Positions 47,718-55,972 of a stretch of 64,000 nucleotides of DNA are shown here, one piece after another (the stretch's first letter is position 1; the number at the start of each line of letters is the position of its first letter). This DNA is from JBCBCP01 sp039817385 (GTDB lineage: Bacteria > Pseudomonadota > Alphaproteobacteria > Rhodobacterales > Rhodobacteraceae): assembly GCA_039817385.1 (NCBI GenBank), contig JBCBVY010000001.1, positions 372,001-436,000 of the forward strand. Direction: 5' to 3'. The notes under the pieces were generated by a model. That model did not search any database and was not told the origin of the DNA. It saw only the letters and a program-made list of their open reading frames with translations. A program made the position numbers and the translations under genes.

Positions 47718-48012
47718 GCTTTAGGTTCGGAGCCGCCTTCGCTTGAGCGCGCAAGAGCCCTGAGGGGGCGGACGGGTCCAGCTGAAATGCGGAGGGTCCC
47801 TGCAAGAGGAAACCGTATTTCTGCTGGATGCGGCCGCCCCCTCAGGGCACGCCGCAGATCAAGCGAGGGCGGCTTCGAACCGATTTAGGTTTGGTGAGAC
47901 CCGAAGCGCAAAACCTATCCATCCAATCCAAACGCTCCTAGCAGAGCGCCCGTTTTGCGTAGCAAAACGCCCCCGCCACCGCCCAGATTATTTCAAATAA
48001 TCTGCCCGCGCC
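47718..48012. repeat. Long multi-hairpin intergenic element, copy 2
   Basis: Outer 21-bp arms at 47726-47746 and 47859-47879 pair at 19 of 21 positions. Middle arms CCCTGAGGGGGCGG (47758-47771) and its exact complement (47834-47847) are perfect. Inner arms TCCAGCTGAAAT (47777-47788) and ATTTCTGCTGGA (47817-47828) pair at 11 of 12. The tail AGGTTTGGTGAGACCCGAAG, a CGTTTTGC/GCAAAACG hairpin, and AGATTATTT-C-AAATAATCT (47985-48003) follow in the same order as at 3150-3450. It fills the gap between the convergent purL and tgt genes. No protein is supported. Confidence 0.8.
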
Positions 48013-48072
48013 AAGGTTTTCAGGGGTGTGGCCGCACATCCCGCTGCGCGGCACGAGCCTTGCCACCCGCCT

Positions 48073-48092
48073 GAAAAAGCCGGGGCTTTTTC
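48073..48092. terminator. Hairpin at the tgt 3' end
   Basis: GAAAAAGCC (48073-48081), GG and GGCTTTTTC (48084-48092) form a perfect 9-bp stem with A and T ends, able to act in both directions. It overlaps the tgt stop codon by two bases. Confidence 0.6.
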
Positions 48093-49218
48093 AACGTGGC
48101 TCAATATCCCCGAGTGCCCGCATCGCGTGGAATTCCGCTTGCCATGCCTCAAAACGGCCTTCCGCAATCGCGGCGCGCATTCCTGCCATCAGCTCCTGAT
48201 AGAAATGCAGGTTGTGCCAGGTCAGCAGCATCGACGCGATGATCTCGTTGCTGCGGAAGGTGTGGTGCAGATAGGCGCGGCTGTAGCCCGAGCAGGCCGG
48301 ACAGGTGCAATCCGCATCCAAGGGGCGCGGGTCATCCGCGTGCCGCGCGTTCTTGATGTTCACCACACCGCGCCGGGTGAACGCCTGCCCCGTGCGCCCC
48401 GACCGGGACGGCAGCACGCAATCCATCATGTCGATGCCGCGCGCGACCGCGCCGACGATGTCATCGGGCTTGCCCACACCCATCAGGTAGCGGGGCTTGT
48501 CCGCAGGAAGCTGAGCGGGCGCGTAGTCCAGCACGCCAAACATCGCGTCCTGCCCTTCTCCCACAGCCAGACCGCCCACCGCGTAGCCGTCGAACTCGAT
48601 GGCCCGCAAAGCCTCCGCCGACCGTGCGCGTAGGTCTTCCTCCAGCCCCCCTTGCTGAATCCCGAACAGCGCATGGCCCGGTCGGTCGCCAAACGCATCG
48701 CGCGAGCGCTGCGCCCAGCGCATCGACAGCTCCATGCTTTCTTCGATCCGCGCGCGATCCGCTGGCAGGCTCGGGCATTCGTCGAAACACATCACGATGT
48801 CCGAGCCGAGCAGGCGCTGGATTTCCATCGACCGCTCCGGCGTCAGCGCGTGTTTGGACCCGTCGATATGGCTTTTGAAGGTCACGCCCTCCTCGGTCAG
48901 CTTGCGCAGCCCGGCAAGGCTCATCACCTGGAACCCGCCGCTGTCGGTCAGAATAGGCCGCTGCCAGTTCATAAAGTCGTGCAGCCCGCCCAGCCGCGCG
49001 ATCCGCTCTGCCGTGGGCCGCAGCATCAGGTGATAGGTATTGCCCAGCAGCACATCCGCCCCAGTTGCGCGCACAGACTCAGGCAGCATCGCCTTAACCG
49101 TCGCCGCGGTGCCCACGGGCATGAAGGCTGGCGTGCGGATCTCGCCCCGCGGGGTTGAGATCACGCCGCTACGCGCGCGCCCATCCGTCGCTTTCAGATC
49201 AAAGGAAAATGCGCCCAT
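48091..49218 (-). CDS. tgt: tRNA-guanine transglycosylase
   Basis: The 375-residue enzyme swaps guanine for the queuine precursor at the wobble position of certain tRNAs. The nucleophile region is TDSGGFQVMSL, and the zinc site is CTCPACSGYSRAYLHH. Start is ATG 49218 (MGAFSFDLKATDG). Length is normal. Confidence 0.96.
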   Translation of the reverse strand: MGAFSFDLKATDGRARSGVISTPRGEIRTPAFMPVGTAATVKAMLPESVRATGADVLLGNTYHLMLRPTAERIARLGGLHDFMNWQRPILTDSGGFQVMSLAGLRKLTEEGVTFKSHIDGSKHALTPERSMEIQRLLGSDIVMCFDECPSLPADRARIEESMELSMRWAQRSRDAFGDRPGHALFGIQQGGLEEDLRARSAEALRAIEFDGYAVGGLAVGEGQDAMFGVLDYAPAQLPADKPRYLMGVGKPDDIVGAVARGIDMMDCVLPSRSGRTGQAFTRRGVVNIKNARHADDPRPLDADCTCPACSGYSRAYLHHTFRSNEIIASMLLTWHNLHFYQELMAGMRAAIAEGRFEAWQAEFHAMRALGDIEPR

Positions 49219-49329
49219 CGCTGTCCGTCCCCGCCATTGCACGGGCTGCGTTATCCCGCGGCGTGCGGCTTGTAAATCACCGCAGCTCCGATGATATTCA
49301 CGTCAACCCCCTCACGCGGAAGACCCCCA

Positions 49330-50226
49330 ATGCCCATCGAAGACCTGTTGATCGAGCTGCTCTCGGCGAACGCCGTCTACCTGCTGCTCGCGCTTTTGCT
49401 GTTTGTGCTCGTCATCCGTTCGGTCAAGATCGTGCCGCAGTCCGAGAAATTCGTCGTCGAACGCTTTGGCCGCTTGCGCGCCGTGCTGGGCCCCGGCATC
49501 AACATGATCGTGCCCTTCATCGACCGGGTTGCGCACCGCGTCTCGATCCTCGAACGCCAGCTGCCCAACCACAGCCAGGACGCGATCACCAAGGACAACG
49601 TGCTGGTGCAGGTCGAAACCTCGGTCTTTTACCGCATTATCGAGCCCGAACGCACCGTCTACCGGATCCGCGACGTGGACGGCGCGATCACCACGACCGT
49701 GGCCGGCATCGTGCGCTCCGAGATCGGCAAGATGGACCTCGACGAGGTCCAGTCGAACCGAGCGCAGCTGATCGGGATCATCAAAGAGGCCGTCGCCGAC
49801 GCCGTGGACAGCTGGGGGATCGAGGTCACCCGGACGGAGATCCTCGACGTGAACCTCGATGCGGCCACCCGCGACGCGATGCTGCAACAGCTGAACGCCG
49901 AACGGGCTCGCCGCGCCGCCGTGACTGAGGCCGAGGGCCAAAAGCGCGCGGTCGAGTTGGCCGCCGACGCGGAGCTTTACGCCTCCGAACAGACCGCCAA
50001 GGCGCGCCGCGTCCTCGCCGATGCGGAGGCTTACGCCACACAGGTCGTCGCCAACGCGATCAACGAGAACGGGCTGGAAGCGGCGCAGTACCAGATCGCC
50101 CTGAAACAGGTCGAAAGCCTCACCGCGCTGGGCCAATCGCAGGGCAATCAGACCGTCGTCCTGCCCGCCAATGCGCTCGATGCATTCGCTGACGCCTTCA
50201 AGCTGTTGAAAGGAAGCGTGAAATGA
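49330..50226 (+). CDS. SPFH/stomatin-type membrane protease accessory protein (QmcA-like)
   Basis: The 298-residue protein has an N-terminal membrane helix (VYLLLALLLFVLVIRSV) and an SPFH/Band 7 domain (VVERFGRLRAVLGPGINMIVPF, VSILERQLPNHSQDAITKDN). An Ala/Glu-rich coiled coil follows. It forms a pair with the NfeD-like gene via ATGA overlap; such pairs act in membrane organisation or proteolysis. Confidence 0.9.
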   Translation: MPIEDLLIELLSANAVYLLLALLLFVLVIRSVKIVPQSEKFVVERFGRLRAVLGPGINMIVPFIDRVAHRVSILERQLPNHSQDAITKDNVLVQVETSVFYRIIEPERTVYRIRDVDGAITTTVAGIVRSEIGKMDLDEVQSNRAQLIGIIKEAVADAVDSWGIEVTRTEILDVNLDAATRDAMLQQLNAERARRAAVTEAEGQKRAVELAADAELYASEQTAKARRVLADAEAYATQVVANAINENGLEAAQYQIALKQVESLTALGQSQGNQTVVLPANALDAFADAFKLLKGSVK

Positions 50227-50507
50227 CCGCAGCGTTCAGCCTCTGGTGGGTCTGGATCAGCATCGCACTCGCGCTCGCAACGCTGGAGGTCCTGCTGCCC
50301 GGGTTCATCTTCCTCGGCATCGCTCTGGCCGCCGCGCTTTTCGGCCTTGCCATGCTCGCCATGCCTGCAGTGATGACCACCCTGCCGGTCAGCGCGATGA
50401 TGGCCATTTTTGCCGGCCTGTCGCTCCTGTGCTGGCTGGGCCTGCGCACCGCCTTCCGCACGCAATCAAGCGGCAGCAAGACCATCACCCACGACGTGAA
50501 CGACTAA
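50223..50507 (+). CDS. NfeD-like membrane protein
   Basis: The 94-residue protein has two or three hydrophobic segments (ISIALALATLEVLLPGFIFL, ALFGLAMLAMPAVM, MMAIFAGLSLLCWLGL). It matches the short NfeD form that usually partners stomatin-like proteins. It lacks the long C-terminal OB-fold of full-length NfeD, ending soon after the last helix. Start overlaps the preceding stop (ATGA). Confidence 0.8.
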   Translation: MTAAFSLWWVWISIALALATLEVLLPGFIFLGIALAAALFGLAMLAMPAVMTTLPVSAMMAIFAGLSLLCWLGLRTAFRTQSSGSKTITHDVND

Positions 50508-50573
50508 GCGGCCGTCGCAGCGGTCTTGCCCGGGGCGCCACCCTGCCCCATGCTGGGCGCAGGAGGACATGTC

Positions 50574-51350
50574 ATGAACCAGATGCAGAGCCCGCCGCTT
50601 GTAGGGGAAGCGCTTGACGCCGGGGTATTGACCCTGACCCTCGGCGCCGACCCCGCCCACCCGCTGAGCCGCGCGATGATCGATGCGCTGGACGCGGCGC
50701 TTGTCCGGGCAGAGGACAACCCAGACGTCCGCGTGGTCCTGATCCACGGTGCAGGCCGCATCTTTTGCGCCGGTCACGACCTGAAGGAGATGGCGCGCCA
50801 CCGAAGTGATGCAGACGGCGGCACCGCCTTCCTGACGGGCCTTTTCGAGGCGTGCAGCGCGATGATGCTGCGCCTTGCCCATATGCCGAAACCCACAATC
50901 GCTGCCTCGACCGGGATCGCAACGGCGGCGGGCCTGCAACTGATGGCGTCCTGCGACATGGCCATTGCGGGACCTGATGCCACCTTCTGCCTGCCGGGGG
51001 TGAAGAATGGCGGGTTCTGCACCACGCCCGCCGTCGCGGTCAGCCGCGCTATTGGCCAGAAGGCGCTGATGGAACTGATGCTGACCGGGGAGGCGCTGGA
51101 TGCGGACTGGGCCCTGCGCACGGGTCTGATCACCCGCATCGCCGCCGACCCGCTGGCCGAGGCGCAGGCGCGCGCCGCCACGCTCGCCACCCGCAACCCC
51201 GGCCCCATCGCCGCGGGCAAGGCCGCATTGCACGCCCATCTGGAGACCTCGTTGGAAGAGGCCTACGCCATCGCAACCCCGGTCATGGTTGGCCATTTCC
51301 TCGATGAAGGGCGGCTCAAGGCCGAGGCCGAGGACAGGCGCTGGTCCTGA
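50574..51350 (+). CDS. Enoyl-CoA hydratase family protein
   Basis: The 258-residue crotonase starts at ATG 50574 after AGGAGG. Oxyanion-hole segments are IFCAGHDLKEMARH and ASTGIATAAGLQLMASCDMA. The usual catalytic Glu positions are occupied by VKNGGFCTTPAVAVSR, which differs from true hydratases, so the reaction is uncertain; it looks like the human ECHDC3-type group. Confidence 0.82.
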   Translation: MNQMQSPPLVGEALDAGVLTLTLGADPAHPLSRAMIDALDAALVRAEDNPDVRVVLIHGAGRIFCAGHDLKEMARHRSDADGGTAFLTGLFEACSAMMLRLAHMPKPTIAASTGIATAAGLQLMASCDMAIAGPDATFCLPGVKNGGFCTTPAVAVSRAIGQKALMELMLTGEALDADWALRTGLITRIAADPLAEAQARAATLATRNPGPIAAGKAALHAHLETSLEEAYAIATPVMVGHFLDEGRLKAEAEDRRWS

Positions 51351-51451
51351 CCCGCCGCTTTGCAATGCTTGCGGACATGGCTCGACCCCCTTGCACTCTG
51401 CGAAGCCGCTGCGCGTCAGATGGGCAATCTGCCCATCATTCACGTGCCTTC

Positions 51452-51889
51452 ATGTCCGAGTCCTTTGAAACCATGCGCACCAGAGGCCATCCAAACGCCC
51501 TCGGCCGCACCATCGAAGTTGTGGATATCGTTTTTTCGGACCCGTCCCGCTGCGCCGAACGCTTCGCCTACTATCAAAGCGCCGATGAGGTTGTCCGCCT
51601 GCGCACCTCCAACGCGATGAAGCGGGTAGAGGCGGAACGGCGCGATATGCTGCTGCCTTACCTGGCCCGCTTGCAAAGCGAGGTCGCCGCGCTGGACCAA
51701 CCTTTCGCCGAGTGGACCCTTGCACCGCTTTTCCATCGCATATGGAACGACCTGCGCAGGTGTCAGCACGTCCGCGCGCTGGAGATCATGCAGCACAACC
51801 TCGACACGCAGACCAACTGGATCGTGCTGAATGCCGCGATGGCGGCGCTGGCTGGGCGCGCTGCGAACGACCCAAGCCGGAAGGACTAA
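51452..51889 (+). CDS. HEAT-repeat-like protein of unknown function
   Basis: The 145-residue product (start ATG 51452, MSESFETMRTRGHPNALG) is all-helical in character, with paired helices such as ERFAYYQSADEVVRLRTSNA and WIVLNAAMAALAGRA. The pattern of helix pairs with SADEVVRLR-type turns resembles short HEAT-repeat proteins. It may bind other proteins; no enzyme motif is seen. A longer open frame upstream starts at 51365 without a good ribosome binding site. Confidence 0.6.
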   Translation: MSESFETMRTRGHPNALGRTIEVVDIVFSDPSRCAERFAYYQSADEVVRLRTSNAMKRVEAERRDMLLPYLARLQSEVAALDQPFAEWTLAPLFHRIWNDLRRCQHVRALEIMQHNLDTQTNWIVLNAAMAALAGRAANDPSRKD

Positions 51890-52004
51890 CTGCACCCGCG
51901 AAGGGGCGGCACGCGCAGGACGCCCCCAAACCAGTTGCCAAACAGGCACGCACATACCGCGCCGCCTGTTGCGCAGCGCCCCCGTTGCGCGATACCCGTG
52001 CGCT

Positions 52005-53402
52005 ATGACGGACAGTGAAACACCGCGCGACATTCTGAATTTCGGTTGGGAAGAATGGGTCGCCCTGCCCGGCCTCGGCCTGCCCGCTATCAAGGCCAAG
52101 ATCGACACCGGCGCGCGCACCTCGGCCCTGCACGCGCAGGACATCGAAGTGTTCGGCCCGCAAGCCAAGCCCAAGGTCCGCTTCAACATCTTCCCCATCG
52201 CGGGGGACACCAGCGTGCAGGTCACCTGCTCTGCCACCATCCTCGACCGGCGGGAGGTCACGTCCTCCAATGGCGAGGCCGAGTGGCGCTACGTCATCGA
52301 GACAACGCTCGAGGTCGGCGGGCAAAGCTGGCCGATCGAGGTGACACTGACCAACCGGGACGGCATGACCAGCCGAATGCTTCTGGGCCGTCAGGCGCTG
52401 GGCGAAAATATCCAGATCACCGCCTCCGAAAAGCGGCTGCAACCCGAGCTGAGCTTTGACGTCTACCACTCCGCTGCCTTCCGCCAGACCGCACCGCAAA
52501 GGGCGCTGCGCATTGCTGTGCTCAGCCGGGAGAACAACTACTCCACCCGCCGGCTGGTGGAGGTGGGCGAGGCGCGCGGGCACGTGGTCGAGGTGATCGA
52601 CACCACCCGCTGTTACATGGCGATCAACACCATCGCGCCCGAGGTGCATTACGACGGCAAGCGCCTGCCCCGCTATGATGCGGTGATTCCGCGCATCGGC
52701 GCCTCGATCACCGCCTACGGGACTGCGGTGATCCGCCAGTTCGAGACGACGGGCACCTATTGCGTGAACGGCAGCGCGGGCATTACGGCGAGCCGGGACA
52801 AGCTGCACGCGCACCAGATCCTCGCCAGCCGCAAGATCGGAATGCCGACGACCGCCTTCGCTGCGTCCCCGCGCGACACGGCCAACATTCTGGGCGTCGT
52901 GGGCAGCGCGCCGGTGATCGTGAAACTGCTGGAGTCCACGCAAGGCAAGGGCGTGGTGCTGGCGGAGACCAAGAAGGCCGCCGAGTCGGTCATCGACGCT
53001 TTCCGCGGGCTGCGTGCCAACTTTCTGGTGCAGGATTTCGTGAAGGAAGCCGCGGGCGAGGACATCCGCTGCCTTGTGATCGGCGGCAAGGTCGTCGCCT
53101 CGATGAAACGCACGGGGGCAGAGGGCGATTTCCGCTCCAACTTGCACCGGGGCGGGTCGGCCAAATCCGTCCGCATCTCGCGCGAGGAACGCGACACCGC
53201 CGTCCGCGCCGCCCGCGCCTTTGGCCTTGGCAAGGCGGGCGTGGACCTCTTGCGATCAGAGACGGGGCCAAAGGTGCTCGAAGTCAACTCCTCCCCCGGC
53301 TTCGAAGGGATCGAGGGCGCGACGGGCAAGGACATCGTCGGCAAGGTTTATGACCTGATCGAGGCGCGCGTGAAGCCGCAACCGGTGCGCCGGCGCCGGT
53401 GA
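52005..53402 (+). CDS. RimB-RimK fusion: retropepsin-like protease plus S6-type glutamate ligase
   Basis: The 465-residue protein joins two domains that are usually separate. Residues about 10-155 form the RimB/Zn_protease (pfam05618) aspartic-protease-like domain (LPAIKAKIDTGARTSALHA, LTNRDGMTSRMLLGRQAL). Residues about 170-450 form a RimK-type ATP-grasp ligase (IPRIGASITAYGTAVIRQFE, GKGVVLAETKK, LRANFLVQDFVKEAAGEDIR, LEVNSSPGFEGIEG). RimK adds glutamates to the C terminus of ribosomal protein S6, and RimB trims them. Start is ATG 52005 (MTDSETPRDILN). Confidence 0.88.
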   Translation: MTDSETPRDILNFGWEEWVALPGLGLPAIKAKIDTGARTSALHAQDIEVFGPQAKPKVRFNIFPIAGDTSVQVTCSATILDRREVTSSNGEAEWRYVIETTLEVGGQSWPIEVTLTNRDGMTSRMLLGRQALGENIQITASEKRLQPELSFDVYHSAAFRQTAPQRALRIAVLSRENNYSTRRLVEVGEARGHVVEVIDTTRCYMAINTIAPEVHYDGKRLPRYDAVIPRIGASITAYGTAVIRQFETTGTYCVNGSAGITASRDKLHAHQILASRKIGMPTTAFAASPRDTANILGVVGSAPVIVKLLESTQGKGVVLAETKKAAESVIDAFRGLRANFLVQDFVKEAAGEDIRCLVIGGKVVASMKRTGAEGDFRSNLHRGGSAKSVRISREERDTAVRAARAFGLGKAGVDLLRSETGPKVLEVNSSPGFEGIEGATGKDIVGKVYDLIEARVKPQPVRRRR

Positions 53403-53532
53403 CGTCACCGAGGCGCCGCAACAGCACCGTGTCACTCTGGACAAAGCAGAAACCTGTGGAAATCTGAAAGGAGACATTGACCAGCCATCAACACTTGGTG
53501 TTCCTTCCAATATGTTGATGGAGAGCGCGCCG

Positions 53533-53775
53533 ATGGCACAAGATAAGCACCGATTTCAGCTAGACCTGATTTTGGATGATGCTGAGGCAAACGCTCTATT
53601 GAGGCTCATGACGGCCTTCCAGACCTCCGACGTGTCTGCTGTGCTCGCCAAAGCCCTTACGTTCCAAGACATCTGCTTTAAGGCAAACGCAACCGGCCAC
53701 GCGCTGGTATGCCGAAACGCAGATGGGGAAGAGCATGAATTGCCCCTGCCGCGGCAGTCAAAAGGTTGGCACTAG
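53533..53775 (+). CDS. Small ribbon-helix-helix-like protein, unknown
   Basis: The 80-residue product (start ATG 53533 after GGAGAG; ATG 53512 is also possible) begins with a beta-strand-like FQLDLILD, two helices (DAEANALLRLMTAFQ, DVSAVLAKALTFQDI) and a C-terminal hairpin-like ALVCRNADGEEHELPLP. This resembles a ribbon-helix-helix regulator with a short extension, judged by eye only. It overlaps the end of the convergent 319-residue gene by 4 bases. GC is lower than its neighbours. It could be an antitoxin-like regulator, but no toxin was recognised. Confidence 0.5.
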   Translation: MAQDKHRFQLDLILDDAEANALLRLMTAFQTSDVSAVLAKALTFQDICFKANATGHALVCRNADGEEHELPLPRQSKGWH

Positions 53776-54731
53776 TCTTCAACCGGGTTTGGGTCGTGCT
53801 TGTCCATTAACTCAAACCATTGATCCAGCTTGTGGCCCTTGACGCTGTGACGCAAGTCGAACTCTTCAAGCATCGCGAACTCTTCCGATGCCGTTTCAGC
53901 CGTGATCGTTCTGCACAGCTTTCCCATGTTGTCCTCGCTCTGTGCCGCCTGCCACGCGCCGATCACATCTTGGTCATCTTCCCTGATCGCAAGGACGGAG
54001 ACCGCGGCGGGGCGCGAACGGTCATCTGACAGGCGCGCCATCACGCCGGACAGAAACTTCGGCGTTGCATACCCATACCCGTGCAATGTCAACATCGCGC
54101 CGGACAGCCCTCTTTCCGAATGTGGCGCGGCAAATGTCACAAACACGACGCCAAGGCCAGCAAAGGCGAACCCTAGGCGCGGCGTGCCACGCGTTTTCAT
54201 TGCTAGCCAGCTCGTGTCTCCAGCGTCCCCGATAAACAGTGGCTCTTCGTAATACTCATTTCTGCTGGCCCGGGTGCTTGCACGGATAAGGCGGTAATAC
54301 CCGCTTAACGCGGTTCGGCTTTCGCTCAGTCCGGTGTTGGTTTCCGTGCGGTCAAGGATAAGCCCTACACTATCACGCAGGTCCGTAGGCAGCGAATCGA
54401 CGCCAACCAAACTAGGCTCTGGCGCTGTGTATGTCGTTGGGGATGCGTCCAGAAGTTGCTGGAACGCGCTGGTCAACAGCCCGGTATCTTTGTCGACGGA
54501 GCCGTCATTCACGAACTGCTTGAAGCCCGCCAACCACTGTTGCGATTTCATGTTGCGCAACTTGATGCCATTTGCCTTAGACGAGGAAAGCCAGCGTGCA
54601 GACATCCGCTCGCTCTCGCTTTCTAGGGTGCGGTTGTAGGCATCCATTGCGCTCAGAACTGCGAACTCCTGCTTGAACTGCAGTTGTCTCGCAAGTTGCG
54701 TGATCGTGATTGGTTCTTCTCTTCCAGCCAT
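53772..54731 (-). CDS. Unrecognised 319-residue protein in accessory patch
   Basis: No family was recognised. The protein is soluble, with no signal peptide or clear membrane helix; a moderately hydrophobic stretch LGFAFAGLGVVFVTFAAP occurs near residue 205. The N-terminal third is helical and polar, ending near MKSQQWLAGFKQFV. The C terminus is acidic. Codon use and base composition are less GC-rich than in the surrounding core genes, and it sits between rimBK and sufT, consistent with acquired DNA. A TAAAAT on the minus strand (54804-54809) could be its -10. Confidence 0.55.
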   Translation of the reverse strand: MAGREEPITITQLARQLQFKQEFAVLSAMDAYNRTLESESERMSARWLSSSKANGIKLRNMKSQQWLAGFKQFVNDGSVDKDTGLLTSAFQQLLDASPTTYTAPEPSLVGVDSLPTDLRDSVGLILDRTETNTGLSESRTALSGYYRLIRASTRASRNEYYEEPLFIGDAGDTSWLAMKTRGTPRLGFAFAGLGVVFVTFAAPHSERGLSGAMLTLHGYGYATPKFLSGVMARLSDDRSRPAAVSVLAIREDDQDVIGAWQAAQSEDNMGKLCRTITAETASEEFAMLEEFDLRHSVKGHKLDQWFELMDKHDPNPVED

Positions 54732-55042
54732 TTCAGCGCCTTACTCGTACCTTCGATCTCCACGTTCCGCTAGTTTGTGCAGGTTGAAGTGCTCAATCAA
54801 GCAATTTTAGCAAAATTTTCTGCACGTTTGCGCAAGTTAACCAGGGCTCGCTACACGGACGAGACACTCAAAGGGTCGGACGTCAGTCTGGCAAAATGCT
54901 CAAACGACCAAATGTGCGGAAAGTTATGGTTTAATTTCACAATCTTAGTTGCGGAACCTTCTGTGTGCAGGGCGTTGCATTCGGCACCTACACGATAGGC
55001 ACGCGATGGCACTCCGCCACCGCCGAAAAGGAGACTAATTCG
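54732..55042. other. A/T-rich divergent intergenic region of the accessory patch
   Basis: A 311-bp stretch, clearly more A/T-rich than the rest of the window, separates the 319-residue gene from the micro-operon at 55043. It probably holds promoters in both directions; only the TAAAAT on the minus strand at 54804-54809 stands out. Short open frames here lack ribosome binding sites. Confidence 0.4.
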
Positions 55043-55219
55043 ATGCAAACAAGCAAAGCCAAATCCGACGGCCGTGTCCCGCTCGTCGCCGTACTCTCAT
55101 CAATCGACAAGGAATTGCTCTCGCCCCTTGGCGACCAAGGCGCGACAAATCCAGCCGGTTATCGTCGCCGCGTGACCGAGCGGGCCGGCGGGACCTCTGA
55201 CCACCAGCAAAAGGAATAA
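55043..55219 (+). CDS. Small protein of unknown function, first gene of a two-gene micro-operon
   Basis: A 58-residue product begins MQTSKAKSDGRVPLVAVLSS. AAGGAG lies 10 bases before the ATG, a strong argument for translation. The frame is open upstream to 54965, but without a ribosome binding site. It has a short hydrophobic part (VPLVAVLSSI) and a polar, charged end. No family was recognised. The next small gene starts four bases after its stop, and a perfect terminator follows both. Confidence 0.5.
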   Translation: MQTSKAKSDGRVPLVAVLSSIDKELLSPLGDQGATNPAGYRRRVTERAGGTSDHQQKE

Positions 55220-55223
55220 ACCC

Positions 55224-55370
55224 ATGCGCAACCTGCACATCGCCCGTCTGTACCTGCTTGGGGCCCGGCCTATGCCGAGGTCCACACACCCAAAAACTTC
55301 AACTAATCGTCCCGGCAAGGAATTCAAACAGGTGCCCCGTCGCCTCAAACAAGACGGCAAATTCGAGTAA
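55224..55370 (+). CDS. 48-residue basic small protein, second gene of the micro-operon
   Basis: The frame starts MRNLHIARLYLLGARPMPRS and ends KQVPRRLKQDGKFE, stopping at TAA 55368-55370. AAAAGGA lies about 9 bases upstream of the ATG, inside the end of the preceding gene. The product is strongly basic (many Arg and Lys, few acidic residues). It is too short for most gene callers. A perfect rho-independent hairpin lies 25 bases downstream. Confidence 0.45.
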   Translation: MRNLHIARLYLLGARPMPRSTHPKTSTNRPGKEFKQVPRRLKQDGKFE

Positions 55371-55394
55371 CCAATATGTCAGCACGATCCTACG

Positions 55395-55420
55395 GCCGTC
55401 CGGCACGCCGGACGGCTTTT
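55395..55420 (+). terminator. Terminator of the micro-operon
   Basis: GCCGTCCGG (55395-55403), CACG and CCGGACGGC (55408-55416) form a perfect 9-bp stem followed by TTTT and then CATTTT. Confidence 0.85.
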
Positions 55421-55544
55421 CATTTTGATCATGGATAGTCTGTGTCCAAGAACGACCATCGCACGGCTCCTGCAGCTTAGCCTACCCCTTTACCGCCCCG
55501 CGCCTGTCTCCTATGTAAACACTCAGGATAAGCCAGAGGCCGTC

Positions 55545-55907
55545 ATGACCGAACAGACAACTCCGCTCGAAGGTGCCCCGCTGATTGCACCCTCCTCTAC
55601 CGATCACCCGCTCTATGAGCAGGTGGTTGAGGCGTGCCGCACGGTTTATGACCCCGAAATCCCGGTCAATATCTACGAGCTGGGCCTGATCTACACGATC
55701 GACATCAACGAGCAGAACGAGGTCAACGTGGTCATGACCCTGACAGCCCCCGGCTGCCCCGTCGCGGGCGAGATGCCGGGCTGGATCGCCGACGCGGTCG
55801 AGCCGATCCCGGGGGTCAAGCAGGTTGATGTCGCGCTTGTGTGGGAGCCGCCCTGGGGCATGGACATGATGTCGGACGAGGCACGGCTGGAACTGGGCTT
55901 TATGTAG
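55545..55907 (+). CDS. sufT: Fe-S assembly protein SufT (MIP18/DUF59 family)
   Basis: The 120-residue protein has DPEIPVNIYELGLIYTIDI and TLTAPGCPVAGEMPGW, the latter with the conserved cysteine of the family. It helps Fe-S cluster maturation. Start is ATG 55545 after AGAGG; a longer upstream frame is not supported. The rest of a suf operon is not in the window. Confidence 0.88.
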   Translation: MTEQTTPLEGAPLIAPSSTDHPLYEQVVEACRTVYDPEIPVNIYELGLIYTIDINEQNEVNVVMTLTAPGCPVAGEMPGWIADAVEPIPGVKQVDVALVWEPPWGMDMMSDEARLELGFM

Positions 55908-55972
55908 GGCGCCCGGCACGCTTGAGTTTGCCCGGGCCCGCCCTTACGTTGAGCCTGCAAAGGAGCACAGAC

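Noticed and set aside
53533..54731. Classical toxin-antitoxin operon
   Set aside because: The genes are convergent, not co-transcribed, and neither product matches a known toxin by eye.
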